From assembly GCA_949130495.1 (NCBI GenBank), contig OX422221.1, positions 152,253,741-152,317,740 on the forward strand: DNA of 64,000 nucleotides, written 5' to 3'. Source of the stretch: Sambucus nigra. Taxonomy: Eukaryota; Streptophyta; Magnoliopsida; Dipsacales; Adoxaceae. Position 1 is the stretch's first letter. Each line of letters opens with the position of its first letter. A program made the position numbers and the translations under genes. The notes beneath the pieces were generated by a model. That model had not been told where the DNA came from, made no database searches, and was given only the letters and a program-made list of their open reading frames with translations. Shown piece by piece: positions 10,936-23,059 of this stretch.

Positions 10936-11744
10936 TGAAAGCGCGATAGATTTTCTGAACTAATGCTCTGATAAACCACCAATGAGGCACTAGGAAAAAC
11001 CGTCAACCACATATGGTGCCTTTCACCATATGAGAACGCCGCAGCTTAAACTTGAACTTCTTCTTTATGGGATGTAGAAGGAAATCCAAATGAACTCTTC
11101 AAACGGTAGAGTAAAACCCAGTGCCAAACACTTCAAGCAATGATATATATATTGAAACTTGGAATAAACAATATGGGTGAAAACAAGAGTGTTTAATGAT
11201 TTTTTTCTTGAAAAATAGACACTCAAAACATAACTTTTTCTTGGAAAATTGAATTCTCAAAACTCTCTCTTGGAGATGGAAGGGTATGAACAAGTTAGTC
11301 CAAAAATGTTGGTTCCCGCACTAATAAAATTTGGCAAGAGGTAGTGGGGTAAAGTAGTGGAATATGTGGGAAAACTGTCAAAAACTGCCCAAATAACTGT
11401 TCCCGCCAAATTTCGTTCGAACGAATTTTCGTTCGAACCACTTTTCGTTTGAACGATTTTACTAACGAGGTTGTAGAATGAAAAAAGGAAAATCATCAGA
11501 AATCTCGTTCGAACGACCTGGAAATCTCATTCGAACGAGATTCTAGTGTGGTTCGAACGACGTGTCAGAAAAATGAAATATTAATTTTTAAGCCCAAAAC
11601 ATTTATGGAAAGTTCTAAAAAATATTTTTCTGAGTAAAACAAAGTCGTTAAAATTAGTAAATAAAAATTATAAATTACACCCAATAAAACTACGAAATTG
11701 AGCCAAAACAACAAAGGACTCAATTGGAAATTTGTGTTCTTACA
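10936..11744 (-). repeat. Copia 5' LTR
   Basis: It is bounded by tgaaagcgcg and ttcttaca, with ATTGG on the outside. It matches 6918-7961 closely but lacks the segment corresponding to 7710-7940. TTCGAA-type dyads are at 11416, 11432 and 11448 (the last reads TTTGAA) and at 11508, 11530 and 11552, in 16-bp and 22-bp steps. Confidence 0.85.
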
Positions 11745-11749
11745 ATTGG

Positions 11750-12114
11750 TCATGATGAAAATCTCTGTCACACATGGTTGGGTGTTGTCTGGGTAGGTCT
11801 CGATCGGGCTGAGTATGATACCTCTAGTGTGCTATTTGACCAGTTGCAAGAGAATATTGAAGTATAGTCTCAGCTTCCTGTATTTGTCTAGCCGAGACAA
11901 GCTTGTGCAGACTAATGTGTCACTAGGTGTGTTCGAATTACATGATGAGACGAGACTGATGAGGACAGATGTGCATATTGGAAGGTCTTGACCTAAGGGG
12001 ACAGATGAAACCGTGACTATTATTGTTGGATTTTTGTACAATCCATATTTATAAGGTCAGCCTTAACTGAGTGAGTCCTAGGCTAGGACGAGGTCACACT
12101 TGTGCATATTAAAC
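11750..12114. other. Unassigned sequence right of the Copia insertion
   Basis: It should include the rest of the interrupted Tat-1 LTR because it abuts the target duplication, but I cannot align it clearly. No coding similarity was seen. Confidence 0.3.
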
Positions 12115-12305
12115 GTGAAAATAATTTTGACACCAAAAACACGGCACGATGTATATCCACTTTGAAGCTTAGCCGCGACATGTTCATCGTACATGTCATA
12201 GGCTTACGAGATCGACAATATAAGGCCTAACCTATTACTCAAATGTTTTGTCTAGAACTAAGCCAAATACAAACAAATTAACTCATTTGAAATTTTGTCC
12301 TTACA
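12115..12305 (-). repeat. Degenerate LTR end of the older Copia element
   Basis: Landmarks match 7780-7961 of the Copia LTR in the same order: acacggca, a gaagctt word, tgtcataggctt, then gtttTGTC, a gagcca/aagcca word, and the terminal aattttgtcctTACA. It lies left of the minus-strand Copia pol at 13035-13772, where a 3' LTR is expected. Confidence 0.5.
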
Positions 12306-13034
12306 AAGTAACTCTCAAAGTTATGAAGATATCATAATGCTCATGGGTGGCGAAGCATCAATAAAATAAAATGGCCTTGGCACTTCTATTTTTATCTGTT
12401 GTTAATCTTTCAAATGATGGATTTTAATGCAATGAGAGTTTTCTCTTTCGTAAGCCCTTTACATTGCTTAACATAAAAATGATTTTTTCATAAAATGAAA
12501 TTCGGGCAAATGGTTCTTACAAGCACAACTTATCTCAAGTATATCTGGTTCGTTATTAAACAATATTAAGATGAGAACATCGTATTCAACATATGACAAG
12601 AAAGTACAATGTTCCTTAAGTCTGTGCATGTGTGCAATAAATGTGATGAAAAATCTACCATGAAGAAAGTTATCACCAATTAACAATAAAAGGCTAACCA
12701 CGCATTATTAAGCACACTAAAGAAATGAAGCCATGTGTTAAAACACTATGAAAAGTCACATGAATGAAAGGAATGTAGGGGTGATTTGAACATCTTAAAT
12801 GCAAATCTATATAGGGTAAAAAACTAAATTAAAAAAACCTTTTTGTCCTTTTCAAAAATCTTAGTTAAAAATAAAATCTTTTTAGAAATTTTTAAACTTT
12901 TTCTTACAAAAAATACTTTTTGATTTTTCAAGTTATTTCAAAGTAAAGACATAAAAATACAATAGAAATACAATCTTGCACTGGGACAAATTATATGAAC
13001 ATGATAATCACCCTATACTAGATAAAGTACCCGA
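12306..13034. other. AT-rich stretch between Copia LTR remnant and pol
   Basis: No coding similarity was seen. It holds poly-T/poly-A runs (12825-12950) and probably represents the 3' non-coding part of the older Copia element. Confidence 0.4.
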
Positions 13035-13772
13035 ACTCAATCAATGGAACAAATATCCAAAGACTTCTTAAGATTCTTAAATCTAAGTTCATCAAAAGAT
13101 TTCGTGAAATATTGGCTAATTGGTGTTTGGTTCTCAAAAAGCTCAAGGACGTGACCTTTTCCTTAACAAGATCACGAATGAAATGCCGATGTATCCTAAT
13201 GAGCTTTGTGTGAATATATTATACCATATTTATGGGATGTAGGAATTACAATTGTATTATCACAAAGAATAATCATTTTGCCATGGGTGATCCCATAATC
13301 ATTGAACATTTGCGTCATCTATAAGAGTTGTGTGTAATAACTCCCGGTGGCTATACACCCGATCTTTGATGTGGACAAAGATTTGTAGTTCTACTTCTTA
13401 CTCAACTAATATACAAGAGTAATCCAAAAGTAAAAACACCCACCTAAGTTGCTCCTACAACCATGAACATCACCATCCCGATCGTTATCCAAATAGGAGG
13501 ACAAACGGTCGTTAGTATCAAATAAATACCGAATACCTTAGAAAAGAGTACCACTTATATATTTGATGATACACTTAAGTGAGATCAAGTGAGAGTCTTT
13601 CGGGGATGCTTGATAACATACCCAAACTCCAATTCTAAAGGAAATGTCGAGACAACTAGCGATTAAGTAGAACAGACTACCTATCATTCTCCTAAAAAGG
13701 GTTTTCTTTATGTCCTTGCCTAAGGTGTATTTTCTAAGCTTAGTTGAAGTACTCATAAGGGTGGGTGATTAA
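13035..13772 (-). pseudogene. pol: Copia RT end and RNase H remnant
   Basis: From right to left on the minus strand: MSTSTKL, LFRRMIGSLFYLIASC, QASPKDSHLISLKCIIKYI (the conserved Copia block after the RT catalytic core), then RNase H pieces resembling DTNDRLSS and the tail RHFIRDLVKEKV near 13180. The usual order is kept, but several frameshifts break it after 13540. The gene was cut at 13772 by Tekay-1; its upstream part resumes at 23060. This shows that the Copia pol was already present when Tekay-1 arrived. Confidence 0.8.
13548..13772 (-). repeat. 225-bp Copia segment duplicated at 21471-21695
   Basis: Both copies are 225 bp, begin gtaccacttatat, end gtgattaa and precede an LTR start. 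Only a handful of substitutions separate them. A simple insertion would repeat only five bases, so a second event is required. Confidence 0.85.
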
Positions 13773-16745
13773 TGTAATACCCCGTATTTTTATGCTTTAC
13801 AAATTTGGGGATTTATTTAATTTGATGTGAATTATTAATTAAATATAAATCTGGGGATTAATTATTCTTAATTACTAACGTGACGAGAGCTAGTAATTAT
13901 TGGAAACTTGTTGAATATTACTAATGAGCAAAGTAATATATAAAATTGGTTCTATTAAATGTCACGAGTGAATAAAATGAAAATTTTGGAAATTTAAGTC
14001 GGGACGCGCCCGTGTCGTGTCGGGACTAAATTTTGATTAATAAAAGTGAATAAATTATAAGTCACCCGTATGGTCATTTCGAGTGTTCCAAAGTGTCCAA
14101 AAGGGTCAAGATAGTCAAAATAATGTACCCGGGGGTTTAGTTTGGGTCTCGGGGCATTTTTAGGCTTAATTAACACCCCGGGAGGGCGTTTAGGACATTT
14201 TACATTTTTAGGCCTGAAAACCCACAAAAATTCGAAGGGCATATCAGATGACAAGAGTAATATTCTAGGGTTAGAAACACCATAAACAAAAGACAGCTAT
14301 AGGAGAGGAAGAGGAGAGGTTTTCCAAGGAGTTCTAGGCCAAGAACTCCACCGTTTGCACCGTCGTCGCCGCCAAACGATAGATCGTGCAACGAGAATCA
14401 CAACCACACCAAAATCTCCACAAATCTGAACCGAAAATTCCTAGGCAAGTATCTATCATGCTCTACTTAAGTTAATGCTCCAATATTATTAGCCTAGGAT
14501 TGATTAGGACTATTGTTTGTGAAAGAAATACCAATTTTGGAGATTTGAATTCGCATGTTGTATGAGTAATTGATGTATTATGGAAACCCAAATCATATGT
14601 AGAGGTTGAACCACGAAATTTCAGTAATTAAAGAGTATGAAATCTGGTAAAAGGATGGAAATAAACCAAACAAAAGAAATTTTAGGGTTCTTGATGTTTT
14701 GATGGATTATGCCCTTTTAATTCGTTTTTCATGATGAAAATCCGCATGATAGACGTAAAAAATCATTTATTTGAGGTCAATATACTTGTAGTATAAATTA
14801 TTTGGATTTTGATTGTAAAATATATCGTTTAGGATGATGTTGGAAGAGAGACCCCGTAACTGGAAATTCTGCAGATTTGCCATACCTGCTTGATCGATCG
14901 AACATCTGCCATAGATCAATAGACCCCTCCTGCATAACTCATATTCCCTTCTTATAGGTTGTTCCAACTTAAATGATTAGACATTCTTGGATATTAATGT
15001 TAGAGCATTTTGGGATATAAAGAAGACCAGTAGGACTTATTAAAAATATGGAACCTATAACGTAAGGAGAGATTAATCTTTCACGGGGATATTTTACACA
15101 TAAGGGACAATGGAAATCTGTGTTAAGGGGTGAGACTCGTAAGGAGGTTACATGGTAAAATAAACGAGTACCTACTGAAATTTACACTTAGGAGGATAGG
15201 AATCCGCGAGTGTCACTTAATAAGTTGGAATAATCCCACAAATTCGAATAAGAGACAAACCGTTATACGTGATAACTAATTAACGAGTAATAAGGATAAA
15301 TATCATAATTATGGGTCGTGAGAGTGTACCTAAATTTGATATGGTAACAGTAGTATATATATATGACTGTGTTTATGCATATACTATATACGTGTAAAAA
15401 TCATGCCCACGCTACTTGCTATCCCTAAGGTTACCGCGTTGGGACAGCCTTATCTCGATGGGACCTTTGTGGGGGATATTGACTCGTACCCTAGAAGATA
15501 GAAATCCTTGGTACAGGCTATCGGATCGATAGTCAGATGGTCCTAAGAGACGTGAGGGTATGTGCTATCCTCTTAGTGACTTGGAACTATGCTTTGCCTC
15601 ATTTTGTATGTGTTTTGTGTTAATACAGTTCGAGAGTGATTCCTAACTAGTATTTCCCTTAGTACGAGTGATACGGGAACTGGATAGCAGAGTATGCTCG
15701 CACCATAGATTTTATGTGGGGTGCTGTTAGAATATATATATTATATGAGTATTTAATATATATATATATATATATAAACCTGGAAATTGGGAACTACTTG
15801 CTGTGATTATGGTATGTAAGAAAAGAATAATTAATTAAACTTGGGTATAAGTGTTTGAAAAGCATGATATATTACTGAGAAACTTTATTATTAAATAAGG
15901 TTTAATTGAGAACTTTGCTTTTAAAATAAACTTAACCTCTAAGCATTTGAATTTGTCGGTTTGAAACCTCACGAGCAACTTAAGATAAGATAAGTTAAAC
16001 TGTCGGGAAGTATTAGTGCGATAAGTGTGCACATTAGAAGAGAGGTGAGAATTTCTCAAGGGAGTGTCGTACTAATATATCGGTTTCATTACCCGGTAGC
16101 AATTTAAATACTTGCTAAACTAATTTTAAACTATTTTTACAATTGGGCTCTGACTCGTTTCCTATCTTCTCTTCTCTCTTGTATATATATGTATATATTA
16201 CAGGTGCCCAGCCATAGGGGCGTCTTTCATAGGATCCTCCATAGGGAACGCGCTGCAGCTTAGGTGGGAGTTGCAGGCCTCTTGCTTAGACGACCTCATT
16301 GTTGATTCCACTTCTAGTTCTAATTTATCTAGTTGGTCATGTGTCGCCCTTTTCATTATTCAGTTGGTTTTTGTGATGGATTGTAATTCATTTACTTTCA
16401 GTAGTTTTGCTTTGGGATTTGTTATTATCAGAATGTTTTTCTTTGGTGGTTTGAAGTTGGGATTTACTATTGATAGTTAAATTCTTGAATGATCATTTAT
16501 ATCCTTGTTATTATTGTGTGACTCTTAAACTGTTAATTATCAAAGGTTTTAAATATTGGTTTTTGAATTAAATTGGGAAATTGAAGTCTAAAAATGGTTT
16601 TGTCACTTAGCTTAATTAATTAGGGTGTTTAATTGGAAAAGTTATATTTTTGCGACACTGTTGCTGAGAATGAACCAACTGTTTACCTTGGTTATAATTT
16701 AATAAAGGACTGATCACCCGGTATTTAATTAGGCGGGGTGTCACA
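13773..16745 (+). repeat. Tekay-1 5' LTR
   Basis: The ends form the imperfect inverted repeat TGTAATACCCCG / CGGGGTGTCACA; a PBS follows two bases on. The 2,973-bp length fits long-LTR Tekay elements. A dyad-rich segment (ttgatcgatcgaac, 14890-14903) lies upstream of a TATA-like cttcttatagg (14949-14959), matching the layout in Tekay-2. TA repeats occur at 15354-15362 and 15756-15775. The 69-codon frame at 16271 and others have no recognisable content. Confidence 0.85.
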
Positions 16746-16747
16746 GG

Positions 16748-16759
16748 TGGTATCAGAGC
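16748..16759 (+). other. Tekay-1 primer-binding site
   Basis: TGGTATCAGAGC, complementary to the 3' end of initiator tRNA-Met, lies two bases after the LTR. Confidence 0.9.
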
Positions 16760-16931
16760 ATCAGGTTCTAGTTTCATTTAGGATCTGTACTGCTTATTTT
16801 TCTTTCAGCTTAGCGTTTTGTTGCTATAGAGCCCTATTTTAGGATTGTTGTATTCTTGCTTTTATGATTACGTCTTTAGCTATTTAAGATTTGATAATAA
16901 GTGTAGACTAATAAATTTCTTCACGTTTTAG

Positions 16932-18164
16932 ATGCCTCCGAGACGTGCCCCAAAGGATAGGCATGCCCAAGCCGAGCAGCCAGTAGTTCCGGCTCAGGGA
17001 ATGATGAACGCAAATGAGGTATCCACCATCGTTGCTCAGGCGGTGAATGCCACGCTAGCGGTAGTACAGCAGGCTACACCCCAAGTTAAGGCAGTGGTGC
17101 CAGTACCGGCACAGCTTCCATCTGCATGGGAACAAGTTAGGGATGCCTTTCAGAAGGCGCATCTCCCTGAGTTCTTGGGTAGTTCAGATATCATCATTGT
17201 TAGCCAGTGGAAGAAAGATATACAGAGGGATCTGCGTATGTATGAGTGCACAGACATGCATAAATAGTTGTTGGCTTCCTTTAAGCTAGTGGGGGCCACT
17301 TTGCAGTGGTGGGAGTCCACCACCACCTTGGAGGAGAGGGATGTTATCCCGATTCAGTCATTCTGGGAGCAGTTTGATCGCAAATATTTTCCATCTGCCA
17401 TGCAAACTGAGATGAGGCGGAAGTTACTGAACTTGAAGCAGGAAAATTCTACTATTGTTGAGTATGAAGAGGAGTTCACAAGACTTCTCACTATAATGCC
17501 AGATGAGGCACCCACTGAGAGTTAGAAGATACTATTGTTTGTGGATGGGTTAGCTTGGAGGATCCGTCAGCACCTTATAGGAAATCTGCCTCTGAGTACC
17601 TACACTGACATACTAAATGATCCCTTACTACACTGTCAGGATCACCGCTTCCATCTGCAGGGAAGCAAGCGAGCAAGAGAGTCCAGCCAGCAGGACAGGA
17701 CAGGGGGTAGTGCTGCTAGTGGAGCACCGACATCTCAGGGGCAGACTTGCCAGAATAAATAGAGTTCCCATCAGGGGGACCCTGCCAAGCGGTTCTGATC
17801 AGGTGATTCTAGGCAGGGATTTGGGGGATTTAGGCAGGGTCAGTAGGGCCAGCCTAATCAGCAGGGCCAGTAGGGCCAACATCGTCAGTCGCAGGGGCAG
17901 CAGCAGGACCATCAGGGCCAACAATGATTTCAGCAGGGCCAATGGCGGGGTGGTAACGTCCAGCAGGGCCGTAATTAGCAGGGATAGAGGGGAGGAAATT
18001 TTTAGGGCCGATGCTTCGGGTGTGGTAAAAATGGCCACAAGCACCAGGATTTTCCAGAGGGTGATAGGATCCCACAGCAGCAGGGTGCCCGTAATGAAGC
18101 ATAGAGGCCACTCTTTCCAGCCGCCCTCCTAGCACCAGCACTACCATCCATTTCAGCCGCTCCA
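16932..18164 (+). pseudogene. gag: Tekay-1 gag
   Basis: It starts MPPRRAPKDR, the usual chromovirus gag start, 187 bp after the LTR. The capsid block follows: LPEFLGSSD, LQWWES, FWEQFDRKYFPSAM, ENSTIVEYEEEFTRL and LAWRIRQHL. A Q/G-rich linker comes next (17750-18010), then a knuckle at about 18012-18055 reading CFGCGKNGHKHQDF, where the last zinc ligand Cys is Phe. Stops include TAG at 17265, 17523 and 17760 and several in the linker; most lie where CAG would fit. There is no frameshift: gag and pol share one frame over more than 4 kb. Confidence 0.9.
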
Positions 18165-21100
18165 GTGCAGCAGGGGCAGTTACAGTACGGACGTTTCTAT
18201 AACATCCACCAAGCAAGAGCTCCACAGGCACCACCTGCGATTGAGGGTATGTTTTCTATCCATGGTACTATGGGTCGGGTTTTATTTGATACTAGAGCGA
18301 CACATTGTTTTATAGCTACCCATTTTGTGAAGGCTTTAGGTTTATTAGCCACAGCAGAGAGCACTGTAATGTGTGTAGACTCACTATTGGGAAATGGATC
18401 GTTAATTTTCTTTATATGTCGGGGTGTGGGAGTAGAGATTGGTAGTTTGGTATTACCAGCAGACATGTTAGTCTTAGATATGCATGAGCATAACGTTATT
18501 ATTGGTATGGATTGGCTTGCGGCTTACAGAGCCATGATAGATTGTTTCGGTGGCAGTATTGTCTTTGCCATTCCGGGGCAAGAGATGTTTGTAGTGGCGA
18601 TGCCTCGTCGAAAGGGAGGCTCGACCGCTCATATATATTACATAGAGGAGGATACCTCTAAGGAGGTTGTGATTCCCTTAGACTCGATCTGAGTTGTTCG
18701 TGAGTATTCTGATGTATTTCAGGAGATACCAGGACTACCCCACAGTCGAGAGATAGATTTTGTCATAGATTTATTACCGAATACTCGATCGATAGCACGT
18801 GCTCCATACCATATGGCTCCAGCAAAAATGCGTTAGTTACGGGATCAGATAGAGCAATTGTTAGGCCAGGGTTTCATTCATAGGAGTACCTCACCTTGGG
18901 GCACTTCAGTGTTGTTTATGAAAAAGCGATATGGTTCATTGAGGCTATGTGTGGACTACCGGGAACTGAATAAGGTCACGATATGGAACAAGTATCCGTT
19001 GCCTCCAATCGATGATCTATTTGACCAGCTGAGGGAAGAAACTTTCTTTTTGAAGATAGATCTGAGGTCAGGATACCATCAGCTATGTATTAGGGAGCAG
19101 GATGTTTCAAAGACTGCTTTCTTGACGAGATATGGGTCCTATGAGTTCAGAGTGATGCCATTTGGACTCATGAATGCTCTAGTCGTATTCATGGACTTGA
19201 TGAACCGAGTGTTCTGAGAGTTATTGGATCAGTTTGTCATCGTCTTCATAGATGACATCTTGATATATTCACACATCGAGGAAGAGCATGCCGAGCACTT
19301 AAGGAAGGTTCTTCAGACTCTATGAGAGCATCAGTTGTATGCTATATACGGGAAGTGCGGGTTCTTCTTACGGGAAGTGAAGTTCTTGGGGCATGTTGTT
19401 TCTGAACAAGGGATAGCAGTTGACTCGAGTAAAGTGTCAGTGGTGAGGGAGTGGGGACATCCCACGACACCGATGGAAGTACGTAGTTTCTTGGGATTAG
19501 CCAGATACTACAGGAGATTCATTCGGGGGTTTTCCAAAATAGCGGGTCCATTGACGAACTTGACTTGCAAGGGGGTTTCATATGTTTGGGACGATGCTTG
19601 TCAATTGGCTTTCGACGAGCTGAAAGACAAGCTTACTTCAGCACTGATCCTTGATTTACCTAAGACAGGCGTAGAGTATCTGGTTTACACCGACGCCTTT
19701 TTAGGGGAACTTGGGGTAGTACTTCAGCAGGAGGAGAAGGATATAGCTTTTGCCTCCCGCAAGCTTAAGCCGCACGAGAAGAATTACCCCACACACGACC
19801 TAGAGTTAGCAGCGGTCATCTTTGCATTGAGGATATGGAGACACTATTTATTGGGGGAGGAATTTCGCTTGTTCACAGACCACAAGTCACTGCAGTACCT
19901 GTTCACTCAGAGAGAGCTGAATATGCGTCAGCGCAGGTGGTTAGAGTTTGTGAAGGACTATCACTTCGACATAAAGTACCATCCAGGGAAGGCCAACGTA
20001 GTTGCCGATGCATTGAACCGTAGATCGGTAGATAATGTAGCGAACATCTGGAAAGAAAAATGGAAAGAGTTGGGTCACCAGGATGTAGTAGCCAGTTCCT
20101 TCATATCTTTCATGACAGTGACACCAGAGATCATTAAGAGGGTAATACAGGCACAGACCGCAGACCCATTTTGCCAGGAGCAGATTGTACGACTTTTGGT
20201 GGAGGGTGCTGAGTCCTATTGTGTTAGTTCTGATGGAGGTTTGAGGTTTAAAGGGAGATTAGTAGTCCCAGAAGGAGTAGAGTTACGTCATGTAGTGATG
20301 ACCCAGTCTCACGGGTCACGATTTGCGGTGCATCCTGGGGGAGATAAGATGTACCAGGATATGAGGCGGCAATACTGGTGGAGTGGGATGAAAAAGGACA
20401 TTGCTGAGTTTGTGTCCAAGTGTTCTACCTTCCAGCTGGTAAAGGCGGACCACCAGAAACCATCAGGGTTGCTTCAGCCATTGGAAATACCCGCGAGGAA
20501 GTGGGAGAGTATTTCTATGGATTTTATCATTGGGTTGCCTACATCACAGCGGGGCCACGACTCCATCTGGGTGATTGTGGACCATTTGACCAAGGTGGCT
20601 CATTTTCTATCGGTATGGTCAGACTATACCACAGGTCAGTATGCTCAGTTGTTCATTGCTGAGATTATCAGATTACATGGGGTGCCCCTAAATATTGTGT
20701 CAGATAGAGATAAGATTTTCATGTCACATTTCTGAGAGAGCTTTCAGGAGGCCATGGGTATAGAGTTGAGGTTGAGTTCAGCTTATCACCCACAGACAGA
20801 TGGACAAATAGAGCGTACTAATCAGATGTTGGAGGATATGCTACGCATGTGTGTCCTTGGTTTTGAGGGAGGTTGGGAGCCACATCTTCCACTGGTAGAG
20901 TTCACTTATAATAACTCTTATCAGTTCACGATTGGCATGGCTCCATTCGAGGCGTTGTATGGGAGGCCTTGTCATACCCCAATGTGTTGGATAGAGGTGG
21001 GGGATAACAAGTTGCTCGGACCAGAGGTGATTCAGGAAACCTCCGCGAGGATTGAGATTATCAGGAGTCGCATTCGGGTAGCCCAGGACAGGCAGAAAAG

Positions 21101-21470
21101 CTACGCCGATGCAAAACGGTTCTTCTGAGAGTTTAACGTGGGGGGTCCAAGTATTACTACGTGTATATCCTATGAAAGGAGTGATGAGATTCGGGAAAAA
21201 AGGGAAATTGGCCCCGAGGTACGTGGGACCATTTCCCATCATCGAGAGGATTGGGCCGGTAGTATACAGATTGGGGCTGCCAGAGCATTTACATTACATT
21301 CACGATGTATTCCACATCTCGTCGTTGAGACGATACCTTCGGGATGACATAGCCCATACCATATCGCGATTGAGGAGATTGACTTACAGCCCGACAGCTC
21401 TTACGAGGAAAGACCAGTGGCTATCCTAGACCATAGTGAAAGGAGATTGAGGTCGAAGGTTGTTCCACTT
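18165..21470 (+). pseudogene. pol: Tekay-1 pol: protease, RT, RNase H, integrase
   Basis: Protease: LFDTRATH, where the active-site DTG is D-T-R (18288-18296). [42 protein letters not shown] and FIDDILIYS (catalytic pair at 19251-19256, intact). RNase [27 protein letters not shown] and ADALNRR. Integrase: H-x6-HPG and KMY..YWW; in the zinc finger the last Cys is Phe (C-STF); DDE residues at MDF, SDRD and IER are all present. The tail shows YPMKGVMRFGKKGK and ends at VVPLV, so the chromodomain is absent. Stops are at 18690, 18834, 19215, 19323 and 20733, with a frameshift near 21130 that is reversed near 21355. Confidence 0.92.
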
Positions 21471-21695
21471 GTACCACTTATATATTTGATGATACACTTA
21501 AGTGAGATCAAGTGAGAGTCTTTCGGGGATGCTTGATAACATACCCAAACTCCAATTCTAAAGGAAATGTCGAGACAACTAGCGATTAAGTAGAACAAAC
21601 TACCTATCATTCTCCTAAAAAGGGTTTGCTTTATGTCCTTGCCTAAGGTGTATTTGCTAAGCTTAGTTGAAGTACTCATAAGGGTGGGTGATTAA
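21471..21695 (-). pseudogene. pol: Second copy of the Copia pol segment
   Basis: It encodes the same MSTSTKLSKYTL...CIIKYISGT block as 13548-13772, in a slightly better preserved frame. It joins the truncated Tekay-1 pol directly at cactt|gtacc and runs into an LTR start with the same ATTAA. Confidence 0.85.
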
Positions 21696-23059
21696 TGTAA
21701 TACCCCGTATTTTTATGCTTTACAAATTTGGGGATTTATTTAATTTGATGTGAATTATTAATTTAATATAAATCTGGAGATTAATTATTCCTAATTACTA
21801 ACGTGACGATAGTTAGTAATTATTGGAAACATGTTAAATATTACTAATGAGCAAAGTAATATATAAAATTGGTTTCTATTAAATGTCACAAGTGAATAAA
21901 ATGACAATTTTGGAAATTTAAGTCGGGACGCGCCCATGTCATGTCGGGACTAAATTTTGATTAATAAAAGTGAATAAAGTATAAGTCACTCGTATGGTCA
22001 TTTCGAGTGCGCCAAAGTGTTCGGGATGGTCGAGATAGTCAAAATAATGTACCCGGGGGTTTAGTTTGGGTCTCGGGGCATTTTTAGGGTTAATTAACAC
22101 CCCGGGAGGGCGTTTAGGACATTTTACATTTTTAGGCCTGAAAACCCACGAAAATTCTAAGGGCATATCAGATGATAAGAGTCATCTTCTAGGGTTAGAA
22201 ACACCATAAACAAAAGACGGCTATAGGAGAGGAAGAGGAGAGGTTTTCCAAGGAGTTCTAGGCCAAGAACTCCACCGTTTGCACCGCTGTCGCCACCAAA
22301 CGATAGATCGTGCAATGAGGATCACAACCACACCAAAATCTTCACAAATATGAACCGAAAATTCCCAGGCAAGTATCTATCTTTCTCTATTTCAGTTAAT
22401 GCTCCAATATTATTAGCCTAGGATTGTTTAGGACTATTGTTTGGAAAAGAAATACCTATTTTGGAGATTTGAATTCGCATGTTGTATGAGTAATTGATGT
22501 ATTCTGGAAACCCAATTCATATGTAGAGGTTGAACCAAGAAATTTCAGTAATTAAAGAGTATGAAATCTGGTAAAAGGATGGAAATAAACCAAGCAAAAG
22601 AAATTTTAGGGTTCTTGATGTTTTGATTGATTATGCCCTTTTAATTCGTTTTTCATGATGAAAATCCGCATGCTAGACGTAAAAAATCATTTATTTGAGG
22701 TCAATATACTTGTAGTAGTTTTACTTTGGGATTTGTTACTATCATAATGTTTTTCTTTGGTGGTTTGAAGTTGGGATTTACTATTGATAGTTAAATTCTT
22801 GAATGATCATTTATATCCTTGTTATTATTGTGTGACTCGTAAACTTTTAATTATCAAAGGTTTTAAATATTGGTTGTTGAATTAAATTGGGAAATTGAAG
22901 TCTAAAAATGGTTTCGTCACTTAGCTTAATTAATTAGGGGTTTTAATTGGAAAAGTTATATTTTTGCGACAGTGATGCTGAGAATGAACCAACCATTCAC
23001 CTTGATTATAATTTAATAAAGGACTGATCACTCGGTATTTAATTAGGCGGGGTGTCACA
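21696..23059 (+). repeat. Internally deleted Tekay LTR
   Basis: It matches 13773-14778 and then 16400-16745 of the 5' LTR; about 1.6 kb between them is missing. The joint lies at cttgtag/cagtag (22712), a short shared word. Both LTR ends are kept. With Copia pol on both sides and ATTAA/AGTAA flanks it looks like a solo LTR in a second copy of the insertion site. Confidence 0.85.

Larger units (their letters stand above)
6918..11744 (-). mobile_element. Non-autonomous Copia LTR element (4.8 kb)
   Basis: Two related LTRs (6918-7961 and 10936-11744) are flanked by a perfect 5-bp target duplication, ATTGG, at 6913-6917 and 11745-11749. Read on the minus strand, the 5' LTR is followed by a tRNA-iMet PBS (10921-10932, duplicated at 10876-10888), a degenerate C-terminal gag, about 2 kb of non-coding AT-rich DNA, and a GGGGGA-type polypurine tract beside the 3' LTR. 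No protease, integrase or RT was seen in the 2.97 kb interior, so it must have relied on an autonomous partner. It is inserted in the Tat-1 LTR, so it is younger than Tat-1. Confidence 0.85.
13773..23059 (+). mobile_element. Tekay-1, chromovirus-type Ty3/gypsy element, rearranged
   Basis: It has a 2.97 kb LTR (TGTAATACCCCG ... CGGGGTGTCACA), a tRNA-iMet PBS and a single-frame gag-pol of Tekay/Del type. Instead of the 3' end there is a repeat of the Copia flank (21471-21695) plus a shortened LTR (21696-23059). Target duplications: ATTAA at 13768-13772 and again at 21691-21695, AGTAA at 23060-23064. The element is inserted in Copia pol. Confidence 0.85.

Noticed and set aside
16748..16759. tRNA gene
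   Set aside because: TGGTATCAGAGC is only the primer-binding site; no cloverleaf or A/B boxes around it. The same holds for 40058 and 10921.
17799..18234. Leu/Ala-rich and Pro/Gly-rich minus-strand frames in Tekay-1
   Set aside because: They mirror the low-complexity Q/G linker of gag on the other strand.
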